Shown here: piece after piece, positions 1 through 11,177 of the stretch | How positions within the stretch are numbered: the first letter of the stretch is position 1 | Layout: every line of letters starts with the position of its first letter | Assembly (NCBI GenBank): GCA_029204225.1 | Contig: CM055096.1 | Span: 46,881,079 to 46,945,078, forward strand | Direction: 5' to 3' | Length of the DNA stretch: 64,000 bases | Origin: Diphasiastrum complanatum | Lineage: Eukaryota; Streptophyta; Lycopodiopsida; Lycopodiales; Lycopodiaceae | Program-made: the position numbers and the translations under genes | Notes under the pieces: generated by a model | The model's input: the letters and a program-made list of their open reading frames with translations, nothing else | Database searches by the model: none | Told to the model about the DNA's origin: nothing

Positions 1-2303
1 TCCTCATCTCCACCTATCACTAGATGTCGTACCATCGCCACAACAGTAACAACTCCATCTACCACCACCACTTTTTGTTCTATACAACCTCCTCCTCCTG
101 TTTCTATTACCGCTCCTCTTCTTTTGGTTCCATCCACATCGACTGCTTATGTTTCCATTCTCGTCTCCTTTGTTGACACTATTTCTACCTATGTTCCACT
201 TTCTACTACCTCTTCCATTACTATTGCATCCTCCATTACTCCTTTTTCCACCATTGTTCCTCTCCAGTTTAACCCTTCTATCTCTCAGTTGTCTCCGGAC
301 ACTCTAGCGTGGATGCAAGTCATCAACTTTTCACTGCCACGACAAACCATTTTTGCTCCATCTTTGTCTTCCGTACTCCACACTACACTCCAATTCTCCT
401 CTGTTCCACCCATTCTCTCTTTTGGACAAATTGTCCCCACCCCCATTTCCACTTCTGTTCCTCCCACACCACCCATTTCACCATCAAAGTTGTCGAGGGC
501 AACCAACCGTTGCTTGATGATGCATTTGTTCAGACAATATTCATTTTATCACCAGATCAGACAGATCCCACCGCCCTAGATGATGGAAGGTCCCTTGAGA
601 ATTTTATCAAAGACAACGATCATGGCATTGTACCGGCCATTGGGGCCACTACCACACAAGCCCCTATTAATACTAACATATCGGCTCTTCCAACAGATTT
701 AATGACGACGTACCAAGCCTTGGGAAGATACATCCAGGAGGCGGTAGCAGCTAGGGCCACATTGGACAGCCGGGTACTCCACTTGGCAACAAGCAAGACC
801 CAGCTGCGAGCAGAACTCATGAAGCTGCAGCAAGAGCTTCTCATAGCTCAACAACAAGAACAAGACGGGCACTGGAAGATTGTCAAGATGCAGCAGAAGT
901 AGGATGGCCTAAATTAATATATCCAGAGCCTCTCCAAAGAGCTGACAGATGCCTTCATGAAGGTGCGAGAGCTTCAATTTGAAGCATCCCAACGGCTTGC
1001 TCCCCTCCAAGCGCAACTACAAATCTATGAAGCAGGGAATACGTGCCTGGGGGCGGAAGTGAAAGCATTACAAAGTGAAAAGCTCGCCTGGCTAGCTCAA
1101 CCCACACCAGACTCAAGGCCGCTCTCTCAAGCAGAGATGAATCTCTTTAGGCGTCAGGTGCAGGTGTATAGCCAAACCTTGAACAACTACCAGACGGAGT
1201 TCGACAAGTACCGGACAAGCGCAACTCACGAGCTCACCCAGGCCAAACAAGCCCTCAAGGCTTGCCAACAATACATGGAGAAGAACCACCCAACCCCAGT
1301 GGTGATTCCAACGCCACCTGTTTTTGATACTGCATAGGCAAGCACTAGCCAAGACCAAGGCCAGCAGACAGCATGGGTGACAAGTCTAGATCAGAGGTCA
1401 GAAGGCCTAGACCAAGGACCAACTGATACGGGTACTGAGACGCGGGACCAAGGCCAAGACGCAAGTCCTAGCCATAGCCACGAGGAAGGACAAGTCTCAT
1501 CATCAAGAGGCTCGCACACCATATCTGTCAGTCGGGCCTTTCGACGTCCCAAGTTCATGGAGGAGAAAATCAACGAATTTCTAGCCAAGTATCCCCATGA
1601 CTCATCAAGAGACGGCTGACAGATCTCATTTTCGGCCCAGACAATAAAAGGCAATGAGCTCCAAGCACTACCCGCCCTCCAACCACAACCAGAGTGGTGC
1701 CAGCAGCTCTTTGAACGGGACCCTGCGGCCATCAGGGCCTATGTGACAAGTTCGCAACAGTTACGGGTGAACGCACACTTCCTGCCATGCACACGATGAT
1801 CCAAATGGGCAGAATGCGACACCCCTCTGGACAAGATCACTATCCAAAATTTCAATTGGCCAAGGATCCATTTAGAGCACGGTTGGAATACGGATGTAGA
1901 CGTCCGAAGGGCTCTCACCCTATTTGCAAATAAGTATTTCAACTGCCCTGACCCAACAGTCCACGCGGTAGCCACTTACGCCCGAGACTTAGAGCCTTTA
2001 ATGGGGATTGAGGCCAAGTGGGACAATTTTCTCTCCCCCATATCCTTTGATCCTAATAAGGTGCTAGCCTCATAAAAAGTTGAAGATCAGCTGCCAGTCG
2101 CTCAAGTCTATTACCGAGTTGCATTCCTTGGCGATCCCTAGACTCGCAGATTCCAAGCGTGGGTCGACCAAAGCTGGCTAATAGGAGTCCACAAGCCCCT
2201 TCACACGCCCAAGGACTTGAAGAAACTGGACATAATTAATTTCATGGAAGACATCACGGGCTACCTGATCAACCAGAGGTGGGCCAAGAGATCCCTGTAC
2301 TGA
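1..2303 (+). pseudogene. Repeat-encoded protein of unknown family, copy 1 (5' end outside window)
   Basis: I do not recognise this protein. It is collinear with a second copy at 43240-44570, which shows that this one begins before the window. In order it has a Ser/Thr/Pro-rich stretch (about 1-500), an acidic linker, a long Gln/Ala/Leu-rich region that looks like a coiled coil (about 690-1300), an Asp/Gln/Ser-rich hydrophilic linker, and a C-terminal domain with recurring Trp, Tyr and Arg residues (about 1640-2303). The frame shifts near 485 and is broken by stops at 901, 1336, 1617 and later, so it is a relic. The layout (disordered head, coiled coil, compact tail) would suit a retroelement Gag, but no zinc knuckle, protease or RT is seen. 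A host gene family spread by duplication is also possible. Confidence 0.5.
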
Positions 2304-2349
2304 ACCGACCGAGTGCCGAGGGACCATCACTACTTCAGGCCTTGAGGTC

Positions 2350-3202
2350 TGTTGGGGGTATTCCCGACATATTGTAAATAAATATTATCGGCCAATAAAA
2401 TGTGTTGTGAGGGCATGGCATCCTGCGCGTATAAGCCCATGTCCCAATGAGCACGCAAGTTGAGTTGTAAATAAAATAATAGACTTGGGCCCCTTTGTAA
2501 TCAAAATAAAACTTGAGGCCCAAAGTCAATTTTAAAACTTAGAGTTTACTTTTTTAGAGTTGGGTCCAATTTTGGACTCACATGAATCTTGTGATTTTTA
2601 TTGTACTTTTGTGGACCCTTGGATCAAGTTGGGTCCAAGATGCATGGTTAAAATCTATGTGAATATTAGCCAATAGGATTTTGGGGCAAGGGCCTTCCCC
2701 AATTATAAAAAGGCACCATTTGTACTCTAATTTCATGCCTAATGAGAAGGAAGAAACTCTACCATTTTTGGAAGAGAAGCATCCTCATTTGCTATTCACT
2801 ACTTGCTAATGTTCTTGTTTGTGTTTTCCATTGCTTTCTATTTTCATGCTTATTGGTTGCCATAGTTAATGTTTTTCCATTACCAAGCATAAGGAGCATT
2901 TGAGCTAACCTCCACTCTCACTCCCACTCTCTACCTCTCTCTTTTTCTCTTTTCCTCTCAATCTCTTCTATTCTTCCTTTCCCTTTCACCAACAATCATG
3001 ATGAAGGTAGTTTAGGGGAGTAGAGTTAGGGGTGTGTAGTGTTAATGGTGGTAGAGTTAGGAAAAAAGTAGGGAACTAATTAAAAGTAGCATCCATTCAT
3101 AGTTAGGCACCTATCTTGTGCTTTAGCCCTTGTTGACAGGCAGGAGGGCTACTACTACGTGAGATCTTCAACCCTACATCTCTCTTTTCATTGGACCCAA
3201 CA
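2350..3202 (+). repeat. Possible LTR (TGTTGGG...CCCAACA)
   Basis: The segment starts TGTTGGG and ends CCCAACA, which are perfect 7-bp inverted ends of the TG...CA kind found on LTRs. A TATA-like stretch (ATTATAAAAAG) lies near 2702, placed as in an LTR U3 region. It directly follows the end of repeat copy 1. No matching second LTR was found in the window, and repeat copy 2 is not followed by it, so the link to that protein is unproven. The right end overlaps the start of another repeat (3176-3527). Confidence 0.4.
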
Positions 3203-3527
3203 TTCCATGACAGCTTATGAGAGGTGTAACTAACCCAATCACAACTTAACAAATGTAGCAAGCCTCACTAGCTCGAGCTATCTCATGTCCTACTTTTGGC
3301 CTAATCATGGCTTTACATGTGTACTTGCCCATTTTGCCTCCTAAGCCAAAATTGGCCCTATCATCATGTGGATAGATGTCTAAAAATTTCATGTACCCCT
3401 AACTCAACGTTGATTGAACATGAGTAGAACTATTTTCCACACATGGGAACATGCTCCACATGTAATATTTCCATGCTTACAAGAATATGCAAAATACTCA
3501 AGCTAGATTTTGTCAAATTTTCACACT
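3176..3527 (-). repeat. Direct repeat A, probable 3' LTR of a small minus-strand copia
   Basis: About 350 bp that recur with few changes at 4925-5274 in the same orientation. Both copies share CATTCCATGACA at the left and end in TTTTCACA at the right (TGTGAAAA on the minus strand). Between them lies a minus-strand copia gag-protease relic, so they are most simply the two LTRs of one short element. No primer-binding site could be recognised. Confidence 0.55.
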
Positions 3528-3539
3528 CCTCCTCAAAAA

Positions 3540-4250
3540 CTAGCTTGATGAGATAGTAGATCCAATAGGAAACTTGTTGAGTAGATCCATTGGAATGAAT
3601 GTGATGTGAAGATCAGCCAAGGGATCCTTCATAACAACAACCTCACTAGATCCATGATATGATTTCTTTGGTAGAAACCAATTGCCAACCCCTTTGATGA
3701 GTATTCCACCAATTTGCCACCATTTCCTTATATTCCCTCCATTGAAGATGATCTTGAACTTAAAGACTCCACTTTCTTGAAAATATCGGCACCCATCATC
3801 TAGGATTTTTCCAACACTAATAAAATTCATAGTGAGATTAGGCACAAAAAATACATTTTCAAGAATCATAGAGGATTCAACACCAATTGATACACTACCA
3901 ATTCCTTCTGTCTTGCATTCACCATCAATAGGAATGAAAATAAACTTTCTAGAACCATTGTAAGTGCAAGATGAGTGAAAGACTTTCTTGAACTAGTCAT
4001 ATGCAAACTAGATCCACTATCTATCCACCATGAATTTTCAACTTCAAAACTAGAAGAAGAGTACATAGACATAATGAGAGATCATTCTTCATAACTCCCT
4101 TCTATCTCACCTTCACTCTCCTTAGTAAGATTGGCCTGCTTGAGGAACTCTTTCTTCTTGAAACAGTTAGAAGCAAAATGGCCCTTCTTACCACAAAAGA
4201 AGCACTTCTTGTTGGATTTGCAACTTGTTGATGTTTTGATGAATCCTCAT
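3540..4250 (-). pseudogene. Copia gag zinc knuckle and protease relic
   Basis: Reading the minus strand from about 4220 downward gives a CCHC zinc knuckle (CFFCGKKGHFASNC), an acidic linker with one stop, the copia-type protease active-site context WWIDSGSSLHMT near 4020, and then the post-protease stretch ending in ILENVFFVPNLTMNFISVG (about 3865-3810). These are the order and motifs of Ty1/copia Gag-Pol upstream of integrase. Stops and frameshifts break it, and integrase, RT and RNase H are missing. It sits between two direct repeats and is probably a truncated non-autonomous copy. Confidence 0.75.
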
Positions 4251-4924
4251 CACTCTCCTCCTTTGACTTGTCCTTCTTGAAATGTTTATGATGCTCTTTG
4301 CCCCTTCATCTTGGCTTGTCCTTTGTGAAGTATGTCTTCCTCTCCATCATTCTTCAAGGAAAGTTGATTGATCCTCATATGCTTGTTCTCTTGTCTTCAC
4401 TCCTCGGAAATGAGATGAAACTATGTGGCTATGACCTCAAACAATTGTCTAGATCTCAGATAGACAAGATTGACAAGCTTTCCCTTGAGTTTTTGGATCA
4501 AACAAGCAAGATATGAGTCAAACTAAAAGTGTCCAACCAGGTTGGGTGCCCTACCCACCTTGATTCAATTGGCTATAACTTTTTATTGGCAAATCCAATT
4601 TGATGTGAAACCAATTGCTACACAATCTTGATTCTATTACTTTCTAGCAAGCTATCTAGCATGGATTTGGAGGAGAACCAAAAAGTTACAGTTGGATATC
4701 CTTTATACATGTCGGAGCACTAAATTCTGTATAGTACCATATCAGGTCCAATCAATGTGATAATGGCCTCTTGATCCTAAAATCTCAAAGATAGCAAGGG
4801 AGATGAAATCTACACTCTCTAGATCTTGATTTCAAGAAATTTTCACACATAAGATGATAGATGCATGGATATCTTAGGTAGGCTCTATGTGTCCTCAAGC
4901 TTGATTGGGCCGAATTGATGGATA

Positions 4925-5274
4925 TCTCTCTTTTGATTGGACCAACATTCCATGACAACTCATGAGAGGTGTAACTAACCCAATCACAACTTAACAAATG
5001 TAGCAAGCCTAACTAGCTCGAGCTACCTCATGTCCTACTTTTGGCCTAATCATGACTTTACATGTGTACTTTCCCATTTTGCCTCCTAAGCCAAAATTGG
5101 CCCTATCATCTACTAACATGTGGATAGATGTCTAGAATATTTCATGTACCCCCTAACTCAAGATTGATTTAACATGACTAATTTTTCACACGTGGGAACA
5201 TGCTCCACACGTGTGATATTTCCATGCTTACAACAATATGCAAAATACTCACGCTAGATTTTGCCATTTTTTCA
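4925..5274 (-). repeat. Direct repeat B, probable 5' LTR of a small minus-strand copia
   Basis: Partner of the repeat at 3176-3527, with a few small indels (for example four added bases near 5110). The pair encloses about 1.4 kb with a copia gag-protease relic read on the minus strand. Confidence 0.55.
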
Positions 5275-5279
5275 CAACA

Positions 5280-6950
5280 TGCACAAAAATGTATCATCTA
5301 TGCAACTTAACAGCAAAAGTTATTTATACTATCCAAAAGTGAACCAATCATAGAAAAATGAGTTGAAATAAATATCTAAAATCCCAAATGGTATTGTAGT
5401 AAAAATTGAATAATCTAAGAGTGTGACAACGAGAGTACTTAGTTTAAGGATGGTTAGCAAGGATAGATTCGTTTATTGAAATAAAATTAGATAATAAAGG
5501 ATATTTGAACATGGTATATAATCATTTGTTATTAGATGCACACGTGGGTATTTTACCATAAGGAAAGACAAAACAAATATCATATTTCTTGAAAGCTTTT
5601 ATCAAAACTATACTAATTTAAAGTGGAGCCACGCACAAGCATCAATATGCACCAAGCTAGTGTTACCAAGAATTATTTGCATAGAAAGGTACAATGTATT
5701 TTTGAGCTATATATCTATTACAATGCTTCTCAAGTTTTTGTAGAATTGAGTGTGTTTGTACTTCAACAAAACATCAAATACTAGAGAATACTTACATTGG
5801 ATTTCTCATCATATATTATATTTATCATGGTTCATATTTCTAACTTCACCTCTAGGTCATATTATCCTTTGACTTATCTTTTGTAAAGAAAGCTGGTAGT
5901 AGCCTATTTTGATTGGAATGAGAATCAAACCCATTTTCTTTAAATCTATAATAGTTTTCCATTATAATAGGAAATGAAGCTTCAGGTTTCTATAAAAAAT
6001 TGAAACTTATAGGATTTAAACCCATGTAGCATTTCAAATAGAACTTACCATATAGATATCTAATACAAAATGAACAAGTTGTGGCTACTCTCTTAAAACT
6101 TGTGACAATTATCAAAGAATTGATTTAGTACATGAATTTACATAGTTTTTTTTCTTGATTTTATCAGTTTTTCCACATGATGATGTAAATTTATCTTCAT
6201 ATTTTTGCTTTTGAGCATATTTTTCAATAAGATAAAGAGAGGTTTAGGACATAACTTTCATCAAATATACCATTGTCCTAGACTCAATCCATCTTTTAAA
6301 AAGTGCACTATATTTGATTTTTTATTGCTTTAAAAATATTTAGGGCTCATAATCACAAAGATACTCATTTGGCAAAATAACGTATCTTTCCCAATACCTT
6401 ATCTAGATGTTTGATTATTTATACTCAAAGATCGATAGAATACTTGGTTACTCAAAGCTTTTTCTATAGTACCATTGACTCCTAGCCTAATTGCTTCTAA
6501 ATAATTTGAATCACCTCAAAAAAAAAAACTATCAACATTTAGAAAGAATATTTCTAATTTATAAATGACTTCATATTTTTTGCAATATGTAATTAACCAT
6601 GTTTTGGAAGGTTACCCAACACAAGAAATGCCATTTTCTCCTATAATGAAGACCTTTCCTTTCAATGTAAAAAAGATGAAAAGAACTAATACTTTCAAAG
6701 TGACACCAAGAGCTCCTAGCTTTAAGGCTATTATCAAGTAAAATTGACCAACTTTGACATCCAAAGTAGTTTTGTACCTACATCATGACATAAGTTATAT
6801 CACATAATCAATACCACATAGTAAGAATTCGCGTCCTCATATGTGAGCTCCATGTGCAGGAACAAAATTCAATAAAGCTTACGATCTTAGAGAAGCCAAC
6901 TAATCTCTCAAGTGAAAATGCAATGGAACACTAGTCCAAAAAAATGGCAT
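5280..6950. other. AT-rich stretch with no recognised gene
   Basis: No coding region longer than a few dozen codons, RNA gene or clear repeat was recognised. Base composition is AT-rich with short homopolymer runs. It may be decayed repeat DNA. Confidence 0.5.
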
Positions 6951-7080
6951 GAAATTTTTTGGGAAAAACTTCACTTATATTTGCACAAGGGATGAGTTTA
7001 CAATGGATTCTAGGGCACTTGGCCTCAAAGCCTATTGGCCAATTCCTACCTCTTGCCACCTTGCCATCACCCTCATCTCA

Positions 7081-7165
7081 CCCAACGGGGTTGGCTTTGT
7101 TGGTTAGCTTGGCATCCGGAGTTTCTTTGGTCCCAAGTTCGAACCTCCCCTTGGAAACCAAGAAG
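7081..7165 (+). mobile_element. 85-bp tRNA-like retroposon (SINE-like), copy 1
   Basis: The unit contains an A-box-like stretch (TTGGCTTTGTTGG) and a B-box-like stretch (CAAGTTCGAACC), as in tRNA-derived SINE heads transcribed by RNA polymerase III. It ends in CCTTGGAAACCAAGAAG, where CTTGG and CCAAG can pair around AAA. It is flanked by CATCACCCTCATC at 7065-7077 and again at 7166-7178, a 13-bp target duplication. The same 85-bp unit, aligned without gaps, lies at 34155-34239 with its own target duplication. No A-rich tail is present. Confidence 0.75.
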
Positions 7166-7241
7166 CATCACCCTCATCACTCAGTACTCTATCACTTTGG
7201 ATGACAAACGTTCGATGCTGCATTATAACACTTCCGGACTG

Positions 7242-7774
7242 ACAAGTTTTGGAAACTTGTTCCAATATCCAACTGTGACAAAGAAATTAAAAAATCCAAT
7301 GACAGGTTCCTTGGCTTGTCCCTACCAAAAGCCACAACAATTAATTAATCATTTAATTGATATTTTTTTTCACCCAGCTGATTAAGTTTTAGATTTATTT
7401 AGCGGTAGTGGTACTACGAGCACATGTGCTGTTCAGAAAGGCAGACATGTTGCTGCAATATATTTAGATACTAATTTAGTTGATTTTATAAAAATGAGAA
7501 TGAAATCTCTTTCAATTTTGTCAAATGAATTATCTGAGGTGAGAAAGAGTTTGGACAACGAGGATACAATAATTTCCTTGTCCAAGAAACCTCAGCCTCC
7601 TGCTAGCGAAAAAGTAGACGACACAGGAAATTTGCTGATGTCTTGGTTCAAGATTACAATGTAGTAACTGTAGTCGAGAAAATTGTAGAAGAGGTGCCAC
7701 TTGATAGTACAATGGCTACTCAAGAAAAAACAAAAGAAAAATATGTAAATGATATCGATGACTTTTGGGAATAA
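7242..7774 (+). pseudogene. DNA N4/N6-methyltransferase C-terminal half, decayed
   Basis: The reading frame gives ACPYQKPQQLINHLIDIF, then a stop at 7383-7385, then VLDLFSGSGTTSTCAVQKGR and AAIYLDTNLVDFIKMRM. The QKP motif followed by the SAM-binding DLFSGSGTT motif and an acidic strand end is the order seen in the C-terminal half of beta-class amino-methyltransferases (DNA_methylase N4/N6 family). The frame shifts by one base near 7630 and then runs to a stop at 7772-7774 with a C-terminus ending NDIDDFWE. The catalytic DPPY/SPPY motif, expected N-terminal in this class, is missing because the 5' half is absent. The stop falls where relatives usually have Trp. It is a relic, of host N4CMT-like or mobile-element origin. 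Confidence 0.8.
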
Positions 7775-7789
7775 ATTTTTTTTTTGTTT

Positions 7790-8580
7790 TAAAGAATAAT
7801 TGTGTTTATATTTTTTGATGTATTGTGTTTTGAATTCTTTTTTATTGATTTAATATTTTTAAATTTATTTTTTAACGATTTAAAATTTAAAATTTGAAAT
7901 ATTTTAAAAATTTTAACATCGATAATTATTACCAAAAATTAAAATTGTAATGATTTGTCAAGTTTACAATATTTTAATTTTAGATGTATTTTTATAATAT
8001 TTTTTGTAAATTTTTTTTTGCTAAGAATTATAAGAAATGAAAGAAAAATTATATTTTTTTCAGGGTGACTTAAATATTATCACAAATAATTTAATCTCGA
8101 TTATTGTAAAGTAATTTTATTTGCGTTTATTTAATGTTTAATATTCAATAAACTTACGTGAGTGTAAGTAAAGATTTTCAAAAATTTAAAGTTTTAAAAA
8201 ATATTGATTCAAAATTTTAACATTATTTTAGAGATATTTTTTTCGATACAAGAATTGTAATTTAGAAAACTTTTGAAATTCCAAAAAAAAAAAACTATAA
8301 CTTTTGTTTTTGGTAAGCAAAAAATATTTTTTAGGTATTTTAGTGGTTGTGTATCTAATGATTTTATTTTAAATAGTATTATTATTTAATATAAGCTAAT
8401 TTTAAGTTATTTATAAAAATCTATTAACCAGATTTTTGTAGCTTAAATTATTTTCTTGCAAAATACAACATTTTTTTACCATTACAATATATTTATTTGA
8501 AGTATTTTAAATTTGGATAGTTTTTAAAAAAAATTGATAAAAAAAAAAAAAAATGGGTCTTCAAGTCATTTTTTTTTTTT
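7790..8580. other. Very AT-rich stretch with no gene
   Basis: Extremely AT-rich sequence with many A and T runs follows the methyltransferase relic. No ORF, RNA gene or repeat unit was recognised. Confidence 0.6.
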
Positions 8581-8589
8581 TGGTCATCA

Positions 8590-8940
8590 TGTTCATTGCT
8601 ATATCCAGAAGGAATGAGTCGGGAAGAAAAGAATGTTTTTCAACATAAAGTAGCACCATATACGATAATATCAGGTGCACTTTAGAAACTTGAAATGATG
8701 ATGAGCTTCGAAGATGTTTGGAACTAGATGAAATACCAATAGTAGTCTTTTCATGAAGGAGATGTTGGAGGGCACTATGCTTTGAAGAACATAGTACAAA
8801 AAATAATGAATGAAAAATATTGGTGGGCCACTATGTGCATAAATTTATTCTAAATTGTGATCCTTGTCAAAGGTGTTAGAAAACAATGATAAACTTATTA
8901 CTATTGATGATTTACTGTTGACAGCTATAAGTAGTTGTAG
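8590..8940 (+). pseudogene. Ty3/gypsy integrase N-terminal (zinc-binding) fragment
   Basis: Translation gives a stretch beginning near GMSREEKNVFQHK, then SFHEGDVGGHYALKNIV and KYWWATM, followed by CDPCQR after a frameshift. The H...GGHY...YWW.TM...C..CQ pattern is the H2C2 zinc-binding module at the start of gypsy integrases and the linker from RNase H. Stops and one frameshift break it. It ends in the microsatellite that starts near 8965. Confidence 0.7.
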
Positions 8941-8959
8941 GCTAGTCTAGAGTCAACTA

Positions 8960-8964
<5 letters not shown>

Positions 8965-8990
<26 letters not shown>

Positions 8991-8993
8991 TCT

Positions 8994-9040
<47 letters not shown>

Positions 9041-9190
9041 TATATATATATATATATATATACATATATACATACATATATACATATATACATACATACA
9101 TACATATATACATACATACATACATATATACATATATACATACATATATATACATATATATATATACTTACATATATATATATATATGTA
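8965..9190. repeat. Compound (CT)n-(TA)n-(CATA)n microsatellite
   Basis: CT dinucleotides (about 8968-8992), then TA dinucleotides, then CATA/TATA mixtures. It separates the gypsy fragment from a minus-strand copia fragment. Translations of this stretch are artefacts. Confidence 0.95.
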
Positions 9191-9480
9191 TATGAGGAAT
9201 CTGCACAAAAGCAGTACATCCAAAAACTCGTAAGTTTGATAAAGAAGGTTTGGTACCTATCCAAACTTTGAATGGTATTTTGTCTGAGAGGCCTTTAGTA
9301 GGACATCTGTTTTGAATATAGGTTGATGTTGAAACAGCTTCAGCCCAAAAGCACTTCGGAAGTGTCGCATGTAATAACATGCACTTTGCCGATTCAACTA
9401 AGGTTCTGTTCTTTCTCTCAGCAAGACCATTTGATTGAGACGAATAGGAGGTAATGTATTGTTGTTGGGTTTCTTGCCAA
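9190..9480 (-). pseudogene. Copia integrase fragment of a different copia, fused to the outer element
   Basis: Minus-strand translation gives NGLAERKNRTLVESAKCML, CFWAEAVSTSTYIQNRCP and [16 protein letters not shown], the end of a copia integrase core. It is joined at about 9480 to the start of the RT region of the outer element (DLVEPPVGKK), although integrase should precede RT, so this is an added piece from another copia. The downstream end abuts the 8965-9190 microsatellite. Confidence 0.8.
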
Positions 9481-11177
9481 CTGGTGGTTCCACTAAGTCC
9501 CATGTGCTATGCTTAGCAATTGACTCCATCTCTTCTTCCACGGCCTTGACCCAAATGCCATCATCATTCGCTTCAACATAAATCGAAGGTTCTTTGCTTT
9601 GAATGATGCTAGATAAGAGAGCATAATTTGCTTCAGATTTGTCAGGTTGTGTTCTCTCTTGTTGATCTTCGTAGCTCTCCTACATGGATGATTTAGAAAA
9701 GTCATCCATATTGCGACTCTCCATCAATCTCTCAAACCACTTAGGGAGCTTCCTGTCAGGTGATCAACTTCCTAGTGAGAATGTATCCCATGGTACATCC
9801 TTCTCCTTGTGTTTGTCACCTACAACTTCAATCCTTTTAGCACCAGAAGGTTTATCTCTACCTCTCCAACCTATCTCTTGAGGTTGAGTAGCAATATCAT
9901 GAGATGTATCCATATGTCCATCACTAGAAAACTCAACAAATGGTCCATCATCAAGATGAATTCTCACTGTACCATCTTTCCCGCTAGATGTATCCATCTT
10001 CTCAACATCCTCATCTTGGTACATCTTATATTCATCAAAAATAACATCACGACTAATATGTATTTTATTTCAAAACATCTATAGCCCTTTACACAACCAT
10101 CATATCCTAAGAAGATGCACTTTACAACTTTTACATCAAACTTATGTATCTCTTCCTTAGGAATGTGTACAAAGGCCTTACATCCAAAGATTTGCAAGTG
10201 ATTCACCTTTAGCTTCTTCTTCATGAATGCCTCCTCAGGTTTTATCTTTGGTACGACAATGGTAGGACTTCTATTTTGAAGATAGACTATGGTACTACAT
10301 GTTTCTGACCAAAAATCTTTTGGTAGTTTCATCTCAACAAGCATAGATCTGGCACTCTCCACAATCGTACAATTTTTACCCTCAACTACATCATTGAGTT
10401 CTGGAGTATGAGCTTGCGTAAATTGTCTTTTGATCCCACATTGATCACAAAGATAATTGAATTCAGTAGACTTGTACTTACCTCCACTTCCTACCTGTTT
10501 GATTTTTGACCATTGCTTTGAAGCTCTTGAAAGTGCCAAAAGCATTCGATTTCTTCTTTAAGAAGTATATCCACGACTTACATGACATATCATCTATGAA
10601 GGTCATAAAATAATAAGCTCCACCTATGGACATAGTCCTCATAGGTCTGCATAGATCTGTGTGGATCAAGTCCAGGATGTTGAATTTCTCTCGATGTTGC
10701 TTCCAATACACACATGATTTTGCACATTGTCTTCAAGTGGTCTTCCATCATAGGCAATCCTTTTACCATTTCCAATTTTCTCATCAAGCTAAGGCTTCCT
10801 AGGTTCAAATGACCAAGCCTTTTAGATCACAATTCAGTTTGCGATGGAATGGATGAGATAAGTCCATGTTGCCTCTTCATTGTAGCATTCAACCTATACA
10901 ATTTAGTCATGGGCTCCCTTATACCATCCACAATGACTTTGAACTTCTGGTTCACATCCTTCACAAAGAAACAATCATGGGCGAATTCTAGTTTCAACTT
11001 TTGATCAGTAATGAAACCAACAGAAAGTAGATTTTTCTTCAAACCTGGTATATAAAGTACCTCCTTGATTGTCTTCTTTTTGCCATCAAGTAGTTAGATG
11101 GAAACAATTCCTATTCCCTTGATCTTGCATACATCACCATTTGCTTGCAAGCTACCGAACCAATCTTTATTACCTGT
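9480..11177 (-). pseudogene. Outer copia element, 3' part: pro end, integrase, linker, start of RT
   Basis: On the minus strand, from 11177 downward: the protease end (GNKDWFGSLQANGDVCKIKG), the pre-integrase segment (KKNLLSVGFITDQKLKLEF, about 11042-10830), integrase with HTDLCRPM, FIDDMS and VEGKNCTIVESARSML (10711-10150), the acidic linker ending near GAKRIEVVGDKHKEKDVPW (about 9800), and the start of RT (VKAVEEEMESIAKHSTWDL, about 9560). Stops and frameshifts are frequent. The 5' half of the same element is at 18493-19400; the inner element at 11178-18492 splits it between HMT and GNKDWFG in the protease. RT and RNase H are lost. Confidence 0.85.
11173..11177. repeat. Target duplication, left copy (CCTGT)
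   Basis: Five bases directly outside the LTR at 11178. The matching five bases at 18493-18497 read CTTGT, with one mismatch. Joining the flanks restores the protease reading of the outer copia, which supports this as the insertion site. Confidence 0.7.

Noticed and set aside
8925-9264. Tyr/Ile/Cys-rich minus-strand frames
   Set aside because: They run through TA/CATA simple repeats and stay open only because the repeat lacks stops.
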